DNA of 64,000 nucleotides, taken from Pelobacter propionicus DSM 2379 (GTDB taxonomy: Bacteria; Desulfobacterota; Desulfuromonadia; Geobacterales; Pseudopelobacteraceae). Made by a program: the position numbers and the translations under genes. The notes below the pieces were generated by a model. That model had not been told where the DNA came from. It searched no databases and saw nothing but the letters and a program-made list of their open reading frames with translations. The stretch is taken from contig NC_008609.1 in NCBI RefSeq assembly GCF_000015045.1, forward strand, positions 1,233,344-1,297,343, given 5' to 3'. Of the stretch, positions 18,097 to 26,293 are shown one piece after another (the stretch's first letter is position 1; each line of letters opens with the position of its first letter).

Positions 18097-19560
18097 ATGA
18101 GAATAAGGACCGTTGTGTGTGTCGTTGTCGTTGCGTGTGTGTGGCTGCTCGCCGCCGGCTGCGCTCCCCAGAAGGCCGAACAGGTAAGGGCGGTGCAGAT
18201 TGCGGACGGCACCATCGATCCGGCCGAGTGGGGAAAAGCGTATCCGGTGGAATACGAGATGTGGAAAAAGACGGCCGAACCGCCCGATACTCCCGGGCTG
18301 AGCAAGTACAAGAAGGGGAATGACGATCCCAAATCAATGGTGGACAAACTCTCCGAGTATCCCTACCTGGCCCTGCTCTTTAACGGCTGGGGTTTCGGGA
18401 TTGGCTACAACGAACCGCGCGGGCATTCACACATGGTTCAGGATCAGCTGGATATCGACTCCTCTCGCCTCAAGGCCGGCGGTGTTTGCCTCACCTGCAA
18501 AACCCCCTACGCCAACTATCTCATGAAAACCATGGGGGCCGACTACTACAAGACCCCCTACAAGGAGGTCCTGGCCAGGATTCCCAATCAGAAGTTCGCC
18601 ACCCTCAGCGTTGCCTGCATCGATTGCCACAACAACAGGGACATGTCCCTGACTCTGTCCCGTGACTTCACCCTCGGCGCCGCGCTGCGCGGCATGGGGG
18701 TGGATACGGCAAAGCTCGACCACCAGACGAAACGGACCCTGGTCTGCGCCCAGTGCCATGTCACCTATGTGATCCCCAAGGACAAGGATATGAAGTCGGT
18801 CGGCCTGTTCTTCCCCTGGCAGGGAAGCAAGCCGGGCAACATCACCATTGAGAACATCATCGCCACGATCAAGAGCGATCCTTCCTATCTGGAGTGGAAG
18901 CAGACCGTAACCGGCTTCAAGTTGGGCTTTATCCGCCACCCCGAATACGAGCTCTACTCCAACAACAGCGTGCACTGGAAGGGAGGAGCTTCCTGCGCCG
19001 ACTGCCACATGCCCTTCACCAAGGTCGGTGTTCATAAGGCTTCCGATCACCGCATAACCAGCCCGCTGAAAAACGGACTCAAGGGCTGTATCCAGTGCCA
19101 CGCCGAAAGCCAGGAATGGCTCAAGGAGCAGATCATAGCCATTCAGGACAGAACCGTGTCCCTGCAGCTTCGCGCCGGCTATGCGACCGCCACCGTGGCA
19201 AAGCTTTTCGAGAAGGTTCACACCGCCCAGGCGGCAGGCAAGAAAATTGACGCATCGCTCTATGCCATGGCCAAGGAGTATTACGAGCAGGCCTTCTACC
19301 GCTGCATCTTCATCGGCGCCGAAAACTCGATCGGCTTCCACAATCCGACCGAATCGATGCGTGTTCTGGGAGACTCCATCGCCTTTGCCACCAAGGCCGA
19401 AGCGTTTCTCCGTCAGGCGCTGGCCCAGGCCGGGGTAATCGTTCCGGCTAAGGTTGACCTTGAACTGGCCAAGTACCTGAACAACAGGGGGGCGGCCAAG
19501 TTGAATTTCCGCAAGGAACTGGAGCTTCCCGATCCAAGCGGCATCCAGAATCGATTCTGA
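18097..19560 (+). CDS. nrfA: ammonia-forming cytochrome c nitrite reductase NrfA
   Basis: A 487-residue periplasmic pentaheme enzyme that reduces nitrite to ammonium with six electrons. It has a lipoprotein-type signal (LLAAGC, Cys22), the active-site CxxCK motif CLTCK, and four CxxCH sites CIDCH, CAQCH, CADCH and CIQCH. The distal active-site residues are in the family blocks NEPRGHSHM and HWKGGASCADCHMPF. AAGGGGGT precedes the ATG. With NrfH it forms a membrane-bound complex fed by menaquinol. Confidence 0.97.
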   Translation: MRIRTVVCVVVVACVWLLAAGCAPQKAEQVRAVQIADGTIDPAEWGKAYPVEYEMWKKTAEPPDTPGLSKYKKGNDDPKSMVDKLSEYPYLALLFNGWGFGIGYNEPRGHSHMVQDQLDIDSSRLKAGGVCLTCKTPYANYLMKTMGADYYKTPYKEVLARIPNQKFATLSVACIDCHNNRDMSLTLSRDFTLGAALRGMGVDTAKLDHQTKRTLVCAQCHVTYVIPKDKDMKSVGLFFPWQGSKPGNITIENIIATIKSDPSYLEWKQTVTGFKLGFIRHPEYELYSNNSVHWKGGASCADCHMPFTKVGVHKASDHRITSPLKNGLKGCIQCHAESQEWLKEQIIAIQDRTVSLQLRAGYATATVAKLFEKVHTAQAAGKKIDASLYAMAKEYYEQAFYRCIFIGAENSIGFHNPTESMRVLGDSIAFATKAEAFLRQALAQAGVIVPAKVDLELAKYLNNRGAAKLNFRKELELPDPSGIQNRF

Positions 19561-19578
19561 TTGAGTAATCGCGTATTT

Positions 19579-19592
19579 TTGACAACAGTCAA
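19579..19592. promoter_or_regulatory. HcpR-type dyad upstream of hcp
   Basis: TTGACAACAGTCAA, a perfect TTGAC-N4-GTCAA dyad with T-rich left and A-rich right flanks, 93 bases before the hcp start. It matches the ATTTGACCnnGGTCAAG-type motif that comparative genomics assigned to the Crp/Fnr-family regulator HcpR in Desulfuromonadales (recalled from literature). Confidence 0.7.
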
Positions 19593-19684
19593 ACCGTGCC
19601 AGGAGAGGGAGGTATATCTTTCACGCATACAAGACGAGAAATTCACCAAACCAGTTTCATACACCACACAGCGGGAGGAAAAAT

Positions 19685-21280
19685 ATGTTCTGTAATCAAT
19701 GCGAGCAGGCTGCAAACGGGATCGGGTGCAACGTATCGGGCGTATGCGGCAAGAAACCTGAGGTGGCGGCCCTGCAGGACCACCTGCTGTACGGCCTGAA
19801 GAGCCTGGCCCTCTACGCCGAGAAAATCGGCCGGCACCCCGAGATCGACCGCTTCACCATCGAGGGACTCTTCACTACGGTCACCAACGTGGACTTCGAT
19901 GCCCCTCGCATCAGCGCCATGATCACTCGCTGCTATTTGCTCAAGGAAAAAGCTAAGGACTGGGCCGGTATCACCATTCCGGGTGACGTTGCCGCCTGGC
20001 AGCCGGCCGCCGACTTGCAGGGCCGGATTGCCCAGGGTGAGGCTTACGGCATCAACAGCCAGCACGACAACGAAGATATCCGTTCCGTGATCGAAATCCT
20101 GCTGTACGGCCTGAAGGGCATGGCCGCCTATGTGGACCACGCCATGATCCTGGGCAAGGGAGACGACGAGGTGATGGCCTTCTTCCAGAGGGCGCTGGCA
20201 GCCACCACCGATCCCAGCCTGGGGCTGATGGACTTCGTCGGCCTTGCCATGGAGTGCGGCAAGCAGAACCTGACCGTCATGGGGCTCCTGGACAACGCCC
20301 ACACCGGCACCTACGGCCACCCGGTTCCCACGCCGGTACAGCTGGGCACCAGGGCAGGCAAGGGGATCCTGGTCTCCGGCCATGACCTGAAGATGCTGGA
20401 GGAGCTGCTCAAGCAGACCCAGTTCAAAGGGATCAACGTCTACACCCACGGCGAGATGCTGCCGGCCCACGGCTACCCCGGCCTGAAGAAGTACAAGCAC
20501 CTGGTGGGTAACTTCGGTGGAGCCTGGCAGGATCAGGCCAAGGAGTTCACGGAGTTCCCCGGCGCCATCATCTTCAATACCAACTGCATCCAGCGCCCGG
20601 ATGACTCCTACAAGGACCGGCTCTTCACCTGGGGCCTGGTAGCTTGGCCTGACGTGCAGCACATTGACGGCTGGGACTTCAGCGCTGTCATCAACAAGGC
20701 CTTGGAATGCCCGGACCTGCCGGAGAACCCGGGCAAGGAGATCCTGACCGGTTTCGGCCACAACGCCGTGCTGGGCGTGGCGGACAAGGTCATCGACGCG
20801 GTCAAGAGCGGCGCCATCAAGCACTTCTTCCTCATCGGCGGCTGCGACGGCGCCAAGTCGGGACGCAACTACTACACCGAGTTTGCCGAGAAACTCCCCA
20901 AAGACACGGTCATTCTGACCCTGGCCTGCGGCAAGTACCGCTTCAACAAACTTGACTTCGGCGACATCGGCGGCATCCCGCGGCTCCTGGACATCGGCCA
21001 GTGCAACGATGCCTACTCGGCCATCCAGATCGCCGTGGCTTTGGCCGGCGCCTTTGGCTGCGGGGTGAACGACCTGCCGCTCTCCATGATCCTCTCCTGG
21101 TACGAGCAGAAAGCGGTGGTCATCCTGCTGACGCTTTTGCACCTGGGGATCAAGAACATCAAACTAGGGCCAACCCTGCCGGCCTTCATCACCCCCAATG
21201 TGCTCAGCTTCCTGGTGGAAAACTTCAACATCGGCCCGATCACCACGGCCGAGGCCGACATCAAGGCCATTCTGGGGTAG
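19685..21280 (+). CDS. hcp: hydroxylamine reductase / hybrid cluster protein
   Basis: A 531-residue Hcp. The N-terminal cluster cysteines are in CNQCEQAANGIGCNVSGVCGK, and the hybrid-cluster ligands lie in NTNCIQ, GGCDGAK and LACGKYRFN regions in the C-terminal half. Hcp proteins reduce hydroxylamine in vitro and act as NO reductases or protein S-nitrosylases in cells. GGGAGGAAAAT precedes the ATG, and an HcpR-type dyad lies upstream. A terminator follows at 21307-21340, so the gene can be its own unit. Confidence 0.97.
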   Translation: MFCNQCEQAANGIGCNVSGVCGKKPEVAALQDHLLYGLKSLALYAEKIGRHPEIDRFTIEGLFTTVTNVDFDAPRISAMITRCYLLKEKAKDWAGITIPGDVAAWQPAADLQGRIAQGEAYGINSQHDNEDIRSVIEILLYGLKGMAAYVDHAMILGKGDDEVMAFFQRALAATTDPSLGLMDFVGLAMECGKQNLTVMGLLDNAHTGTYGHPVPTPVQLGTRAGKGILVSGHDLKMLEELLKQTQFKGINVYTHGEMLPAHGYPGLKKYKHLVGNFGGAWQDQAKEFTEFPGAIIFNTNCIQRPDDSYKDRLFTWGLVAWPDVQHIDGWDFSAVINKALECPDLPENPGKEILTGFGHNAVLGVADKVIDAVKSGAIKHFFLIGGCDGAKSGRNYYTEFAEKLPKDTVILTLACGKYRFNKLDFGDIGGIPRLLDIGQCNDAYSAIQIAVALAGAFGCGVNDLPLSMILSWYEQKAVVILLTLLHLGIKNIKLGPTLPAFITPNVLSFLVENFNIGPITTAEADIKAILG

Positions 21281-21306
21281 CGGAATGACACGATAAACGA
21301 TTGACA

Positions 21307-21340
21307 ACACACGCCTCGTGGTTCTTCGCGAGGCGTGTGT
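21307..21340 (+). terminator. hairpin terminator after hcp
   Basis: ACACACGCCTCG (21307-21318) pairs with CGAGGCGTGTGT (21329-21340) across a 10-base loop, followed by CATTTCT. The T-run is weak, so read-through into the PAS gene is possible. Confidence 0.65.
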
Positions 21341-21358
21341 CATTTCTGGGGAGGAACT

Positions 21359-21793
21359 ATGGACAGACGCTTGAATCAGCTGCTCAATGAAGCGCCGGAC
21401 GCGATTATCATTGCCGACAGGGAAGGGGGTGTCCGCTTCTGGAACCGAGGGGCGGAATTGATGTTTGGCCATAGTGCGGCCGAAGCCGTGGGCCAATCGC
21501 TCGATCTGATCATCCCCGAAAACCTGCGCAAGCGCCACTGGGAAGGCTACTGGCGGGTGATGGCCTCCGGTGAGACCAAGTACAAAACCGGCCTGCTCTC
21601 GTCTCCTGGCGTCCGCAAGGACGGCAGCCGCGTTTCGCTGGAATTCAGCATGGTAATGCTGCGCGACGAGGCCGGAGCCATGCAGGGATGCGCCGCAATC
21701 ATGCGCGATGTGACCGAACGATGGACGAGGGAGAAGGAACTGAAGGAGCGTTTGACTGCCTGCGAAACAAAACTGGCAGCAGTATCTGTTTAA
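21359..21793 (+). CDS. single PAS-domain sensor protein
   Basis: A 144-residue protein that is almost entirely one PAS domain with PAC motif ([28 protein letters not shown], then [21 protein letters not shown]), ending in a coiled-coil stub. No output domain is attached. Relatives of this type often bind heme or sense redox state, but no heme ligand can be assigned here. I chose the ATG at 21359 with GGGGAGGAAC before it. It lies between hcp and fprA, so a role in nitrosative or oxygen sensing is a fair inference. Confidence 0.8.
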   Translation: MDRRLNQLLNEAPDAIIIADREGGVRFWNRGAELMFGHSAAEAVGQSLDLIIPENLRKRHWEGYWRVMASGETKYKTGLLSSPGVRKDGSRVSLEFSMVMLRDEAGAMQGCAAIMRDVTERWTREKELKERLTACETKLAAVSV

Positions 21794-21846
21794 TCTCTTG
21801 TGATTTTGGCCTTTACCAAAAACAATCCAAAGGGAGGGATTTTGTC

Positions 21847-23064
21847 ATGGGCGTTCCGATAAACAAAACCATAACCTGGGTAGGCAAGGTGGATTGGGAA
21901 TTACGCACTTTTCATGGCGAAGAGTATTCCACGCACCGGGGCTCTTCCTATAACTCCTATCTGGTCCGCGATGAAAAGACAGTGCTCATCGATACGGTCT
22001 GGGCGCCGTTTGCCAAGGAGTTTGTGCACAATCTACAACAGGAGATTGATCTCAAGAACATCGACTACATCATTGTCAACCATGGTGAAAGCGATCACAG
22101 CGGCGCTTTGCCGGAGCTCATGCGCCTGATTCCCGATATTCCGATCTACTGTACCGCCAATGCGGTCAAATCCCTGAAGGGGCACTACCATCAGGACTGG
22201 AATTTCCATGTCGTCAAGAGCGGCGACCGCCTGAATATCGGTACGAAAGAGCTGATCTTCGTGGAAGCGCCCATGCTCCACTGGCCTGACACCATGTTCT
22301 GCTATCTGACCGATGACAACACCCTCTTCAGCAGTGATGCCTTTGGACAGCACTATGCCACGGAGCGCATGTTCAACGATCTGGTCGACCAGCCGGAACT
22401 GTTCCAGGAGTGCATCAAGTACTACGCCAACATCCTGACCCCCTTCAGCCCCCTGGTTGATCGGAAAATCAAGGAGTTTGTCGGCCTGAATCTGCCGCTG
22501 GACATGATCTGCCCCAGCCATGGCGTCGTCTGGCGTGACAACCCGCTCCAGATCGTGACCACCTACCTGGAGTGGGCTGCCAACTATCACGAAAACCAGA
22601 TCACGATTATCTATGACAGCATGTGGGACGGAACGAGAAAGATGGCCGAAGCGATCGCCAGGGGTATCACCGGGTCGGACCGTGATGTGGTGGTCAAGAT
22701 TTTCAACGCCTCCCGTAGCGACAAGAACGACATCATTACGGAAGTATTCAGGTCAAAGGCGATACTCGTCGGTTCTCCCACGATCAACAGGGGCATACTC
22801 TCCGCTATGGCGGCAATTCTCGAAGAAATCAGGGGGCTGGGCTTCAAGAACAAGAAGGCCGCCGCGTTCGGAGCCTACGGATGGAGCGGTGAGTCGGTAA
22901 AGATGCTGTCGGAACGGCTGAAGGAGGGAGGTTTCTTGCTTGTCAATGACGGACTGAAGCTGCTCTGGAATCCGGACGAGAAGGGGTTAGCCGCTTGCCT
23001 CGACTTTGGCGGCGAGATCGCCCGAGCGGGGCGTATGCAATACGCCCCTACATCAGGGTCATAA
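21847..23064 (+). CDS. fprA: FprA-type flavodiiron protein (NO/O2 reductase)
   Basis: A 405-residue A-type flavoprotein. The N-terminal metallo-beta-lactamase fold has diiron ligands in HGESDHSG (His79, Glu81, Asp83, His84), and a C-terminal flavodoxin domain begins near residue 255 ([17 protein letters not shown], then [14 protein letters not shown]). Such proteins reduce O2 to water or NO to N2O in anaerobes. AAAGGGAGGG precedes the ATG at 21847. The last eleven residues ([11 protein letters not shown]) are encoded by a palindromic repeat, so the tail is probably acquired. No fused rubredoxin. Confidence 0.95.
   Translation: MGVPINKTITWVGKVDWELRTFHGEEYSTHRGSSYNSYLVRDEKTVLIDTVWAPFAKEFVHNLQQEIDLKNIDYIIVNHGESDHSGALPELMRLIPDIPIYCTANAVKSLKGHYHQDWNFHVVKSGDRLNIGTKELIFVEAPMLHWPDTMFCYLTDDNTLFSSDAFGQHYATERMFNDLVDQPELFQECIKYYANILTPFSPLVDRKIKEFVGLNLPLDMICPSHGVVWRDNPLQIVTTYLEWAANYHENQITIIYDSMWDGTRKMAEAIARGITGSDRDVVVKIFNASRSDKNDIITEVFRSKAILVGSPTINRGILSAMAAILEEIRGLGFKNKKAAAFGAYGWSGESVKMLSERLKEGGFLLVNDGLKLLWNPDEKGLAACLDFGGEIARAGRMQYAPTSGS
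23028..23048. repeat. palindromic repeat at the 3' end of fprA
   Basis: GGGGCGTAT (23028-23036) and ATACGCCCC (23040-23048) are perfect inverted copies with a 3-base loop, followed by TACATCAGGG. The element lies inside the last codons of fprA and adds a non-conserved tail. Elements of the form GGGGCGTATxxxATACGCCCCTAC look like dispersed intergenic repeats; no other copy is in this window. Confidence 0.7.
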
Positions 23065-23189
23065 ATGTCGTCTTCTGGTTGCAACACGGAATTAGATACG
23101 AGGGGGCAGGGGGCGTTATGAAATGTGCCAAAAACAGAATCAGTCATGAAAAATGAGCATGACACCCGTTAAGTAAACGACGGCTGAAT

Positions 23190-23212
23190 CCCCGTCCACA
23201 GGACGGGGTTTT
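23190..23212 (+). terminator. rho-independent terminator after fprA
   Basis: CCCCGTCC (23190-23197) pairs with GGACGGGG (23201-23208) across ACA and is followed by TTTT. It lies 125 bases downstream of the fprA stop, ending that transcript. Confidence 0.85.
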
Positions 23213-23246
23213 CAGGCTTCAAAAAAATACAGAGCTGCAATTCACC

Positions 23247-23288
23247 TGCAAAGGGCGCCTCGTGATTCACTGCGAGGAGCCCTTTGCA
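23247..23288. repeat. long hairpin between fprA and the M24 peptidase
   Basis: TGCAAAGGGCGCCTCG (23247-23262) pairs with CGAGGAGCCCTTTGCA (23273-23288) with one mismatch and a 10-base loop. No T-run follows on the plus strand; on the minus strand an A-run at 23220-23227 gives a T-run some 20 bases beyond. It could be a weak minus-strand terminator or a structured RNA. Confidence 0.5.
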
Positions 23289-23327
23289 ATCTGCCGGACT
23301 ATTTTGCCCATATTTCTCAACCGCTTT

Positions 23328-23341
23328 TTGACGTGAGTCAA
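23328..23341. promoter_or_regulatory. HcpR-type dyad upstream of the M24 peptidase
   Basis: TTGACGTGAGTCAA, a perfect TTGAC-N4-GTCAA dyad with TTT to the left and AT to the right, 110 bases before the peptidase start. Same shape and spacing as the site before hcp. Confidence 0.65.
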
Positions 23342-23450
23342 ATACTACCATGTGGATTGATGTACTCTGTCCACAGACAAGAGAGGATATGGACAATTTG
23401 GCAGTTCGAGTCGGATGCAGGACCAAATCCCGAAACAGAGGAGTGCAACT

Positions 23451-24116
23451 ATGACCCAGGATGCAGCGGTAGTGGAGCAAACCAAAGCAGGATTTTCCGT
23501 CGAGAAAATGCAGGAAACCAGAGCGAAGGCACAGCAGGCGGTAAGCCGGATTGCCGGTCAGGTCAAGGCAGGGATGCTGGAAGAAGATGCCAACAAAATG
23601 GTGGTTGCCACCTTGCTGGAAATGGGTGCCACAAAGGCATTCCACAAGCCCTACATCCGCTTCGGAAGCAACACCACCAAAACCTTTGGCGCCGATTCCG
23701 ATCCGGGAGTCCGTTTGGGCGAGGACGACATCTTCTTTATCGATGTCGGACCGGTCTGGGAAGGGTACGAAGGGGATGCGGGTGATACCTTCGTTACCGG
23801 AAGCGATCCGGAACTGAAACGCTGCGCGGTGGATGCCAGGCGAATTTACGATGCCGTTGAAAAGAAGTGGAAAGCGGAAAAGGCCACCGGTGTTGAGCTG
23901 TATCAGTTTGCCGAACAGATGGCCAAGGATCTGGGGTGGGTGCTGAACCTGGATCTGGGGGGGCATCGCCTGGGAGACTATTCCAGTGCGGAGCATTACG
24001 AAGGTCCCCTGTCCGAGATTTCCTTTCACCCTTCCCCCAATCTCTGGATGGTTGAAATCCATATCCGCCATCCGGAAAAACAATTTGGCGCGTTTTACGA
24101 GGATCTGCTGGTCTAG
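23451..24116 (+). CDS. M24-family (aminopeptidase P-like) protein
   Basis: A 221-residue protein with the pita-bread fold of M24 metallopeptidases but without the N-terminal domain of aminopeptidase P. Metal-ligand blocks are visible: IDVGPVWEGYEGDAGDTF supplies the two aspartates, LGGHRLGDY supplies the histidine, and VEIHI with an earlier glutamate supplies the rest. I chose the ATG at 23451 after GGAG. It stands alone, with a dyad upstream and a terminator downstream. Its link to nitrosative stress is only by the shared dyad. Confidence 0.8.
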   Translation: MTQDAAVVEQTKAGFSVEKMQETRAKAQQAVSRIAGQVKAGMLEEDANKMVVATLLEMGATKAFHKPYIRFGSNTTKTFGADSDPGVRLGEDDIFFIDVGPVWEGYEGDAGDTFVTGSDPELKRCAVDARRIYDAVEKKWKAEKATGVELYQFAEQMAKDLGWVLNLDLGGHRLGDYSSAEHYEGPLSEISFHPSPNLWMVEIHIRHPEKQFGAFYEDLLV

Positions 24117-24149
24117 TACCCGGTAAATCTTCGTATTCGCTATCGGCGC

Positions 24150-24190
24150 GGAAAGGCGGGGATGATGTGATTCCCCGCCTTTCCGTTTCT
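24150..24190 (+). terminator. terminator after the M24 peptidase
   Basis: GGAAAGGCGGGG (24150-24161) pairs perfectly with CCCCGCCTTTCC (24173-24184), then GTTTCT. It ends the M24 transcript about 35 bases after its stop. Confidence 0.8.
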
Positions 24191-24251
24191 ACAACCTTCA
24201 CACTACTTCTCGACCCGCTCCTGGTGACCTGTTGCTGGAAATACCGGAACC

Positions 24252-24265
24252 ATGACCTGGGTCAA
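24252..24265. promoter_or_regulatory. HcpR-type dyad upstream of ric
   Basis: ATGACCTGGGTCAA: the core TGACC-TG-GGTCA is the full consensus TTGACCnnGGTCAA with one change at the first base. It lies 117 bases before the ric start. Confidence 0.7.
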
Positions 24266-24336
24266 ATCGATTTCAGGGACTCTCCGGTATACTGACCTCA
24301 ACATCGTGGAAGTCACGATTCGCTGCACGAAAGCCA

Positions 24337-24362
24337 GGAGAACAGGTGCGCCCTGTTTCTCC
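24337..24362 (+). promoter_or_regulatory. leader hairpin before ric
   Basis: GGAGAACAGG (24337-24346) pairs with CCTGTTTCTCC (24352-24362), one bulged base, 5-base loop, ending 20 bases before the ATG of ric and just before its AAAGGAG ribosome site. It may affect translation or transcript stability. I considered a B12 box because AAGCCAGGAGA precedes it, but the rest of that aptamer is absent. Confidence 0.45.
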
Positions 24363-24381
24363 AGGGGCAAAGGAGACCGCA

Positions 24382-25335
24382 ATGAACAAACAGAAAACGG
24401 GACAGAAGGGGGACGTAACGGGTAAAACCATCGGTGAACTGGTTGCCTCCGACTATCGGGCCGCCAGGGTCTTCGAGAAATACGGAATCGATTTCTGCTG
24501 CGGCGGCAAAATCCCCCTTGCGACCGCCTGTCAGGAGCGTGGTATCGATCCTGATCTGGTCAGCCGGGAGATTGGGGAGGCCGCGAGCGAACCGCTGGAG
24601 CGGAGCCAGAACTACGCCGCCTGGGGGCTGCCGTTCCTGGCGGATTACATCATAAACACCCACCATGCCTACTTGAACGAGAATCTCAGCCAGATCTCCG
24701 CCTATGCCGACAAGATCGCCCAGGTCCATGGCGCCAGGCACCCCGAGGTGATTGAGATCGCCAGGATCTTCGACAAGATAGCGACCGACATGGTGGCCCA
24801 TCTCCGCGAAGAAGAGGACGTGCTCTTTCCTGCCATCAAACGGATCGATGCGGCAGTACAGGCCGGCAGGGAACCGGATGCGGGAGACAGGGAAACCGTC
24901 AAAACCAGTCTTGCGCAACTTGATCGCGAGCATGAAGAGATCGGCGACGCGGTCCACACCATCCGCGATCTCTCCAACAACTATGGGATTCCGAACGATG
25001 TCTGCACCACCTTCATGCTCACCTACCGGATGCTGAAGGAATTTGAGGACGATCTTCACAAGCATGTCCACATGGAGAACAATATCCTCTTTCCCAAAGC
25101 AGCGCAGCTCTCGGTCGAATCCTGTTCAAGGGAGGAAAAGGCCATGGGGAAAACAGTAGCGGTTGATCAGAATGAATGCATCAGTTGCGGTCTCTGCATC
25201 GAGAGTTTGCCCGAGGTTTTTCGCTTCGCCGACAACGGCACGTCGGAAGCCTATGATCAGGGCGGGGCTTCCGAGGACAAGATCCAGTCGGCCATCAACA
25301 ACTGCCCGGTCTCCTGCATCCACTGGAAGGAATAA
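24382..25335 (+). CDS. ric: iron-sulfur cluster repair diiron protein (Ric) fused to a ferredoxin
   Basis: A 317-residue fusion. Residues 12-70 are the ScdA_N/DUF542 domain with FCCGGK, residues about 80-245 are a hemerythrin-like diiron domain (NTHHAYLNEN, HLREEEDVLFPAI, REHEEIG, HKHVHMENNILFP). Residues 255-317 are a single-cluster ferredoxin (CISCGLCIESLPEVFRF and NNCPVSCIHW). Ric proteins (YtfE, ScdA) restore clusters damaged by NO or oxidants; the ferredoxin may supply electrons. I chose the ATG at 24382 after AAAGGAG. An in-frame ribosome site and ATG at 25144 could also give the ferredoxin alone. Confidence 0.93.
   Translation: MNKQKTGQKGDVTGKTIGELVASDYRAARVFEKYGIDFCCGGKIPLATACQERGIDPDLVSREIGEAASEPLERSQNYAAWGLPFLADYIINTHHAYLNENLSQISAYADKIAQVHGARHPEVIEIARIFDKIATDMVAHLREEEDVLFPAIKRIDAAVQAGREPDAGDRETVKTSLAQLDREHEEIGDAVHTIRDLSNNYGIPNDVCTTFMLTYRMLKEFEDDLHKHVHMENNILFPKAAQLSVESCSREEKAMGKTVAVDQNECISCGLCIESLPEVFRFADNGTSEAYDQGGASEDKIQSAINNCPVSCIHWKE
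25130..25146 (+). promoter_or_regulatory. internal ribosome site and ATG for a free ferredoxin
   Basis: AGGGAGGAAAAGGCC directly precedes ATG 25144-25146 inside the ric reading frame. Translation from there would give a 63-residue ferredoxin (MGKTVAVDQNECISCG...). The site is as strong as any gene start in this window, suggesting two products from one gene. Confidence 0.6.
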
Positions 25336-25362
25336 CCCGCAACAGGGGGTGTCAGGGATAAA

Positions 25363-25702
25363 GTGCCTTCATCAAAATCAGCAGCCACGTTACGTGCCAT
25401 CGTGCAGTGGTGTTTCATGCTCTGGGTGGTCGGGATCGGCATCCGTTTAGGGCTGTTTGTCGCAGTCATGGAGAGGGGCGCAGCCGTTCTCCATGACTGC
25501 GTCCTCCGGGGGTGAATGGATTCTGCCCATCGGCGACTTGGCCAGTTTGAAGTACTGGCTGGTTTTGGGAACCATTCATCCGGTGCATCCCGCGGCCCGA
25601 TTCGTCTTTTTGGCTGGCATCGCAACGGGAATGCACAACGGACACTGGCACAGCTCGTTGAGCCCTGCTATCGGCACCTCATCCTGCTTGTCCCGTACCT
25701 GA
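25363..25702 (+). pseudogene. N-terminal remnant of a NapH/CcoG-like polyferredoxin membrane protein
   Basis: Two frames together resemble the start of a 4Fe-4S binding membrane protein. The first (from GTG 25363) reads SAATLRAIVQWCFMLWVVGIGIRLGLFV. The second (about 25505-25640) reads EWILPIGDLASLKYWLVLGTIHPVHPAARFVFLAGIA, matching the family's GFLPIGALMSLKYWLLTG...VHPAG block. The frame changes near 25495-25505 and the FCGWICPVG cluster region is gone. So the gene is frameshifted and truncated. It lies just after the Ric-ferredoxin gene. Confidence 0.7.
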
Positions 25703-25762
25703 TTCACTGAAGCGGCATCGATTTCCGCGTGGACCACAGGCCCGTATCCCCATGGAGAAGAA

Positions 25763-26293
25763 ATGACAATACAAAGAAGGTTGACCGGATTCCCCCGGCG
25801 CTGCAAGGCGCCGCTGCGGGGACCGCGCCCCCCCATGACATTGCGTTACGCCATCTGGAGCTTCCTCAGCGGTACGCTGGGGATACTGGCTATTTTCGAG
25901 ATTACCTCACTGGTTGGCCAGCCACTGCTGATCGGCTCGTTCGGTGCGTCGGCGGTGCTGCTGTTTGGCGCAACGGAGTCGCCGCTGGCTCAGCCGCGAA
26001 ATCTGGTGGGAGGGCATCTCGTCTCGGCAACGGTGGCGGTGATTGTGGTCGCCCTGTTCGGTTCCACCCCTCTTACCATTGCTTTCGGGGTAGGGTTGGC
26101 CATCTTTGCCATGAACCTGACCCACACGACCCACCCACCGGGGGGAGCGACCGCCCTGATCGGCGTACAGGGCGCGGTCGGACCTGGATTCATCCTGGTT
26201 CCGGTTCTGGCCGGTGCCCTTATTCTGCTGGTTACCGCACTCTTTACCAACAATGTCGTCTACCATCGCAGATACCCCAGGCACTGGTTATGA
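25763..26293 (+). CDS. HPP-family integral membrane protein
   Basis: A 176-residue protein with the HPP motif (THPPGGATAL near residue 122) and four to five hydrophobic segments. Typical blocks are LIGSFGASAVLLFGATESPLAQPRN and GGHLVSATVAVIV. Some HPP proteins carry nitrite, which fits the nitrite-reducing neighbours, but the substrate is inferred. GGAGAAGAA precedes the ATG. The first 25 residues are basic and soluble. Confidence 0.88.
   Translation: MTIQRRLTGFPRRCKAPLRGPRPPMTLRYAIWSFLSGTLGILAIFEITSLVGQPLLIGSFGASAVLLFGATESPLAQPRNLVGGHLVSATVAVIVVALFGSTPLTIAFGVGLAIFAMNLTHTTHPPGGATALIGVQGAVGPGFILVPVLAGALILLVTALFTNNVVYHRRYPRHWL

Noticed and set aside
24325-24362. Possible cobalamin riboswitch before ric (AAGCCAGGAGAACAGG resembles a B12 box)
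   Set aside because: The other conserved parts (GCCACTG, GGGAAGGC and the 5' helix) are absent; the bases belong to a simple hairpin.
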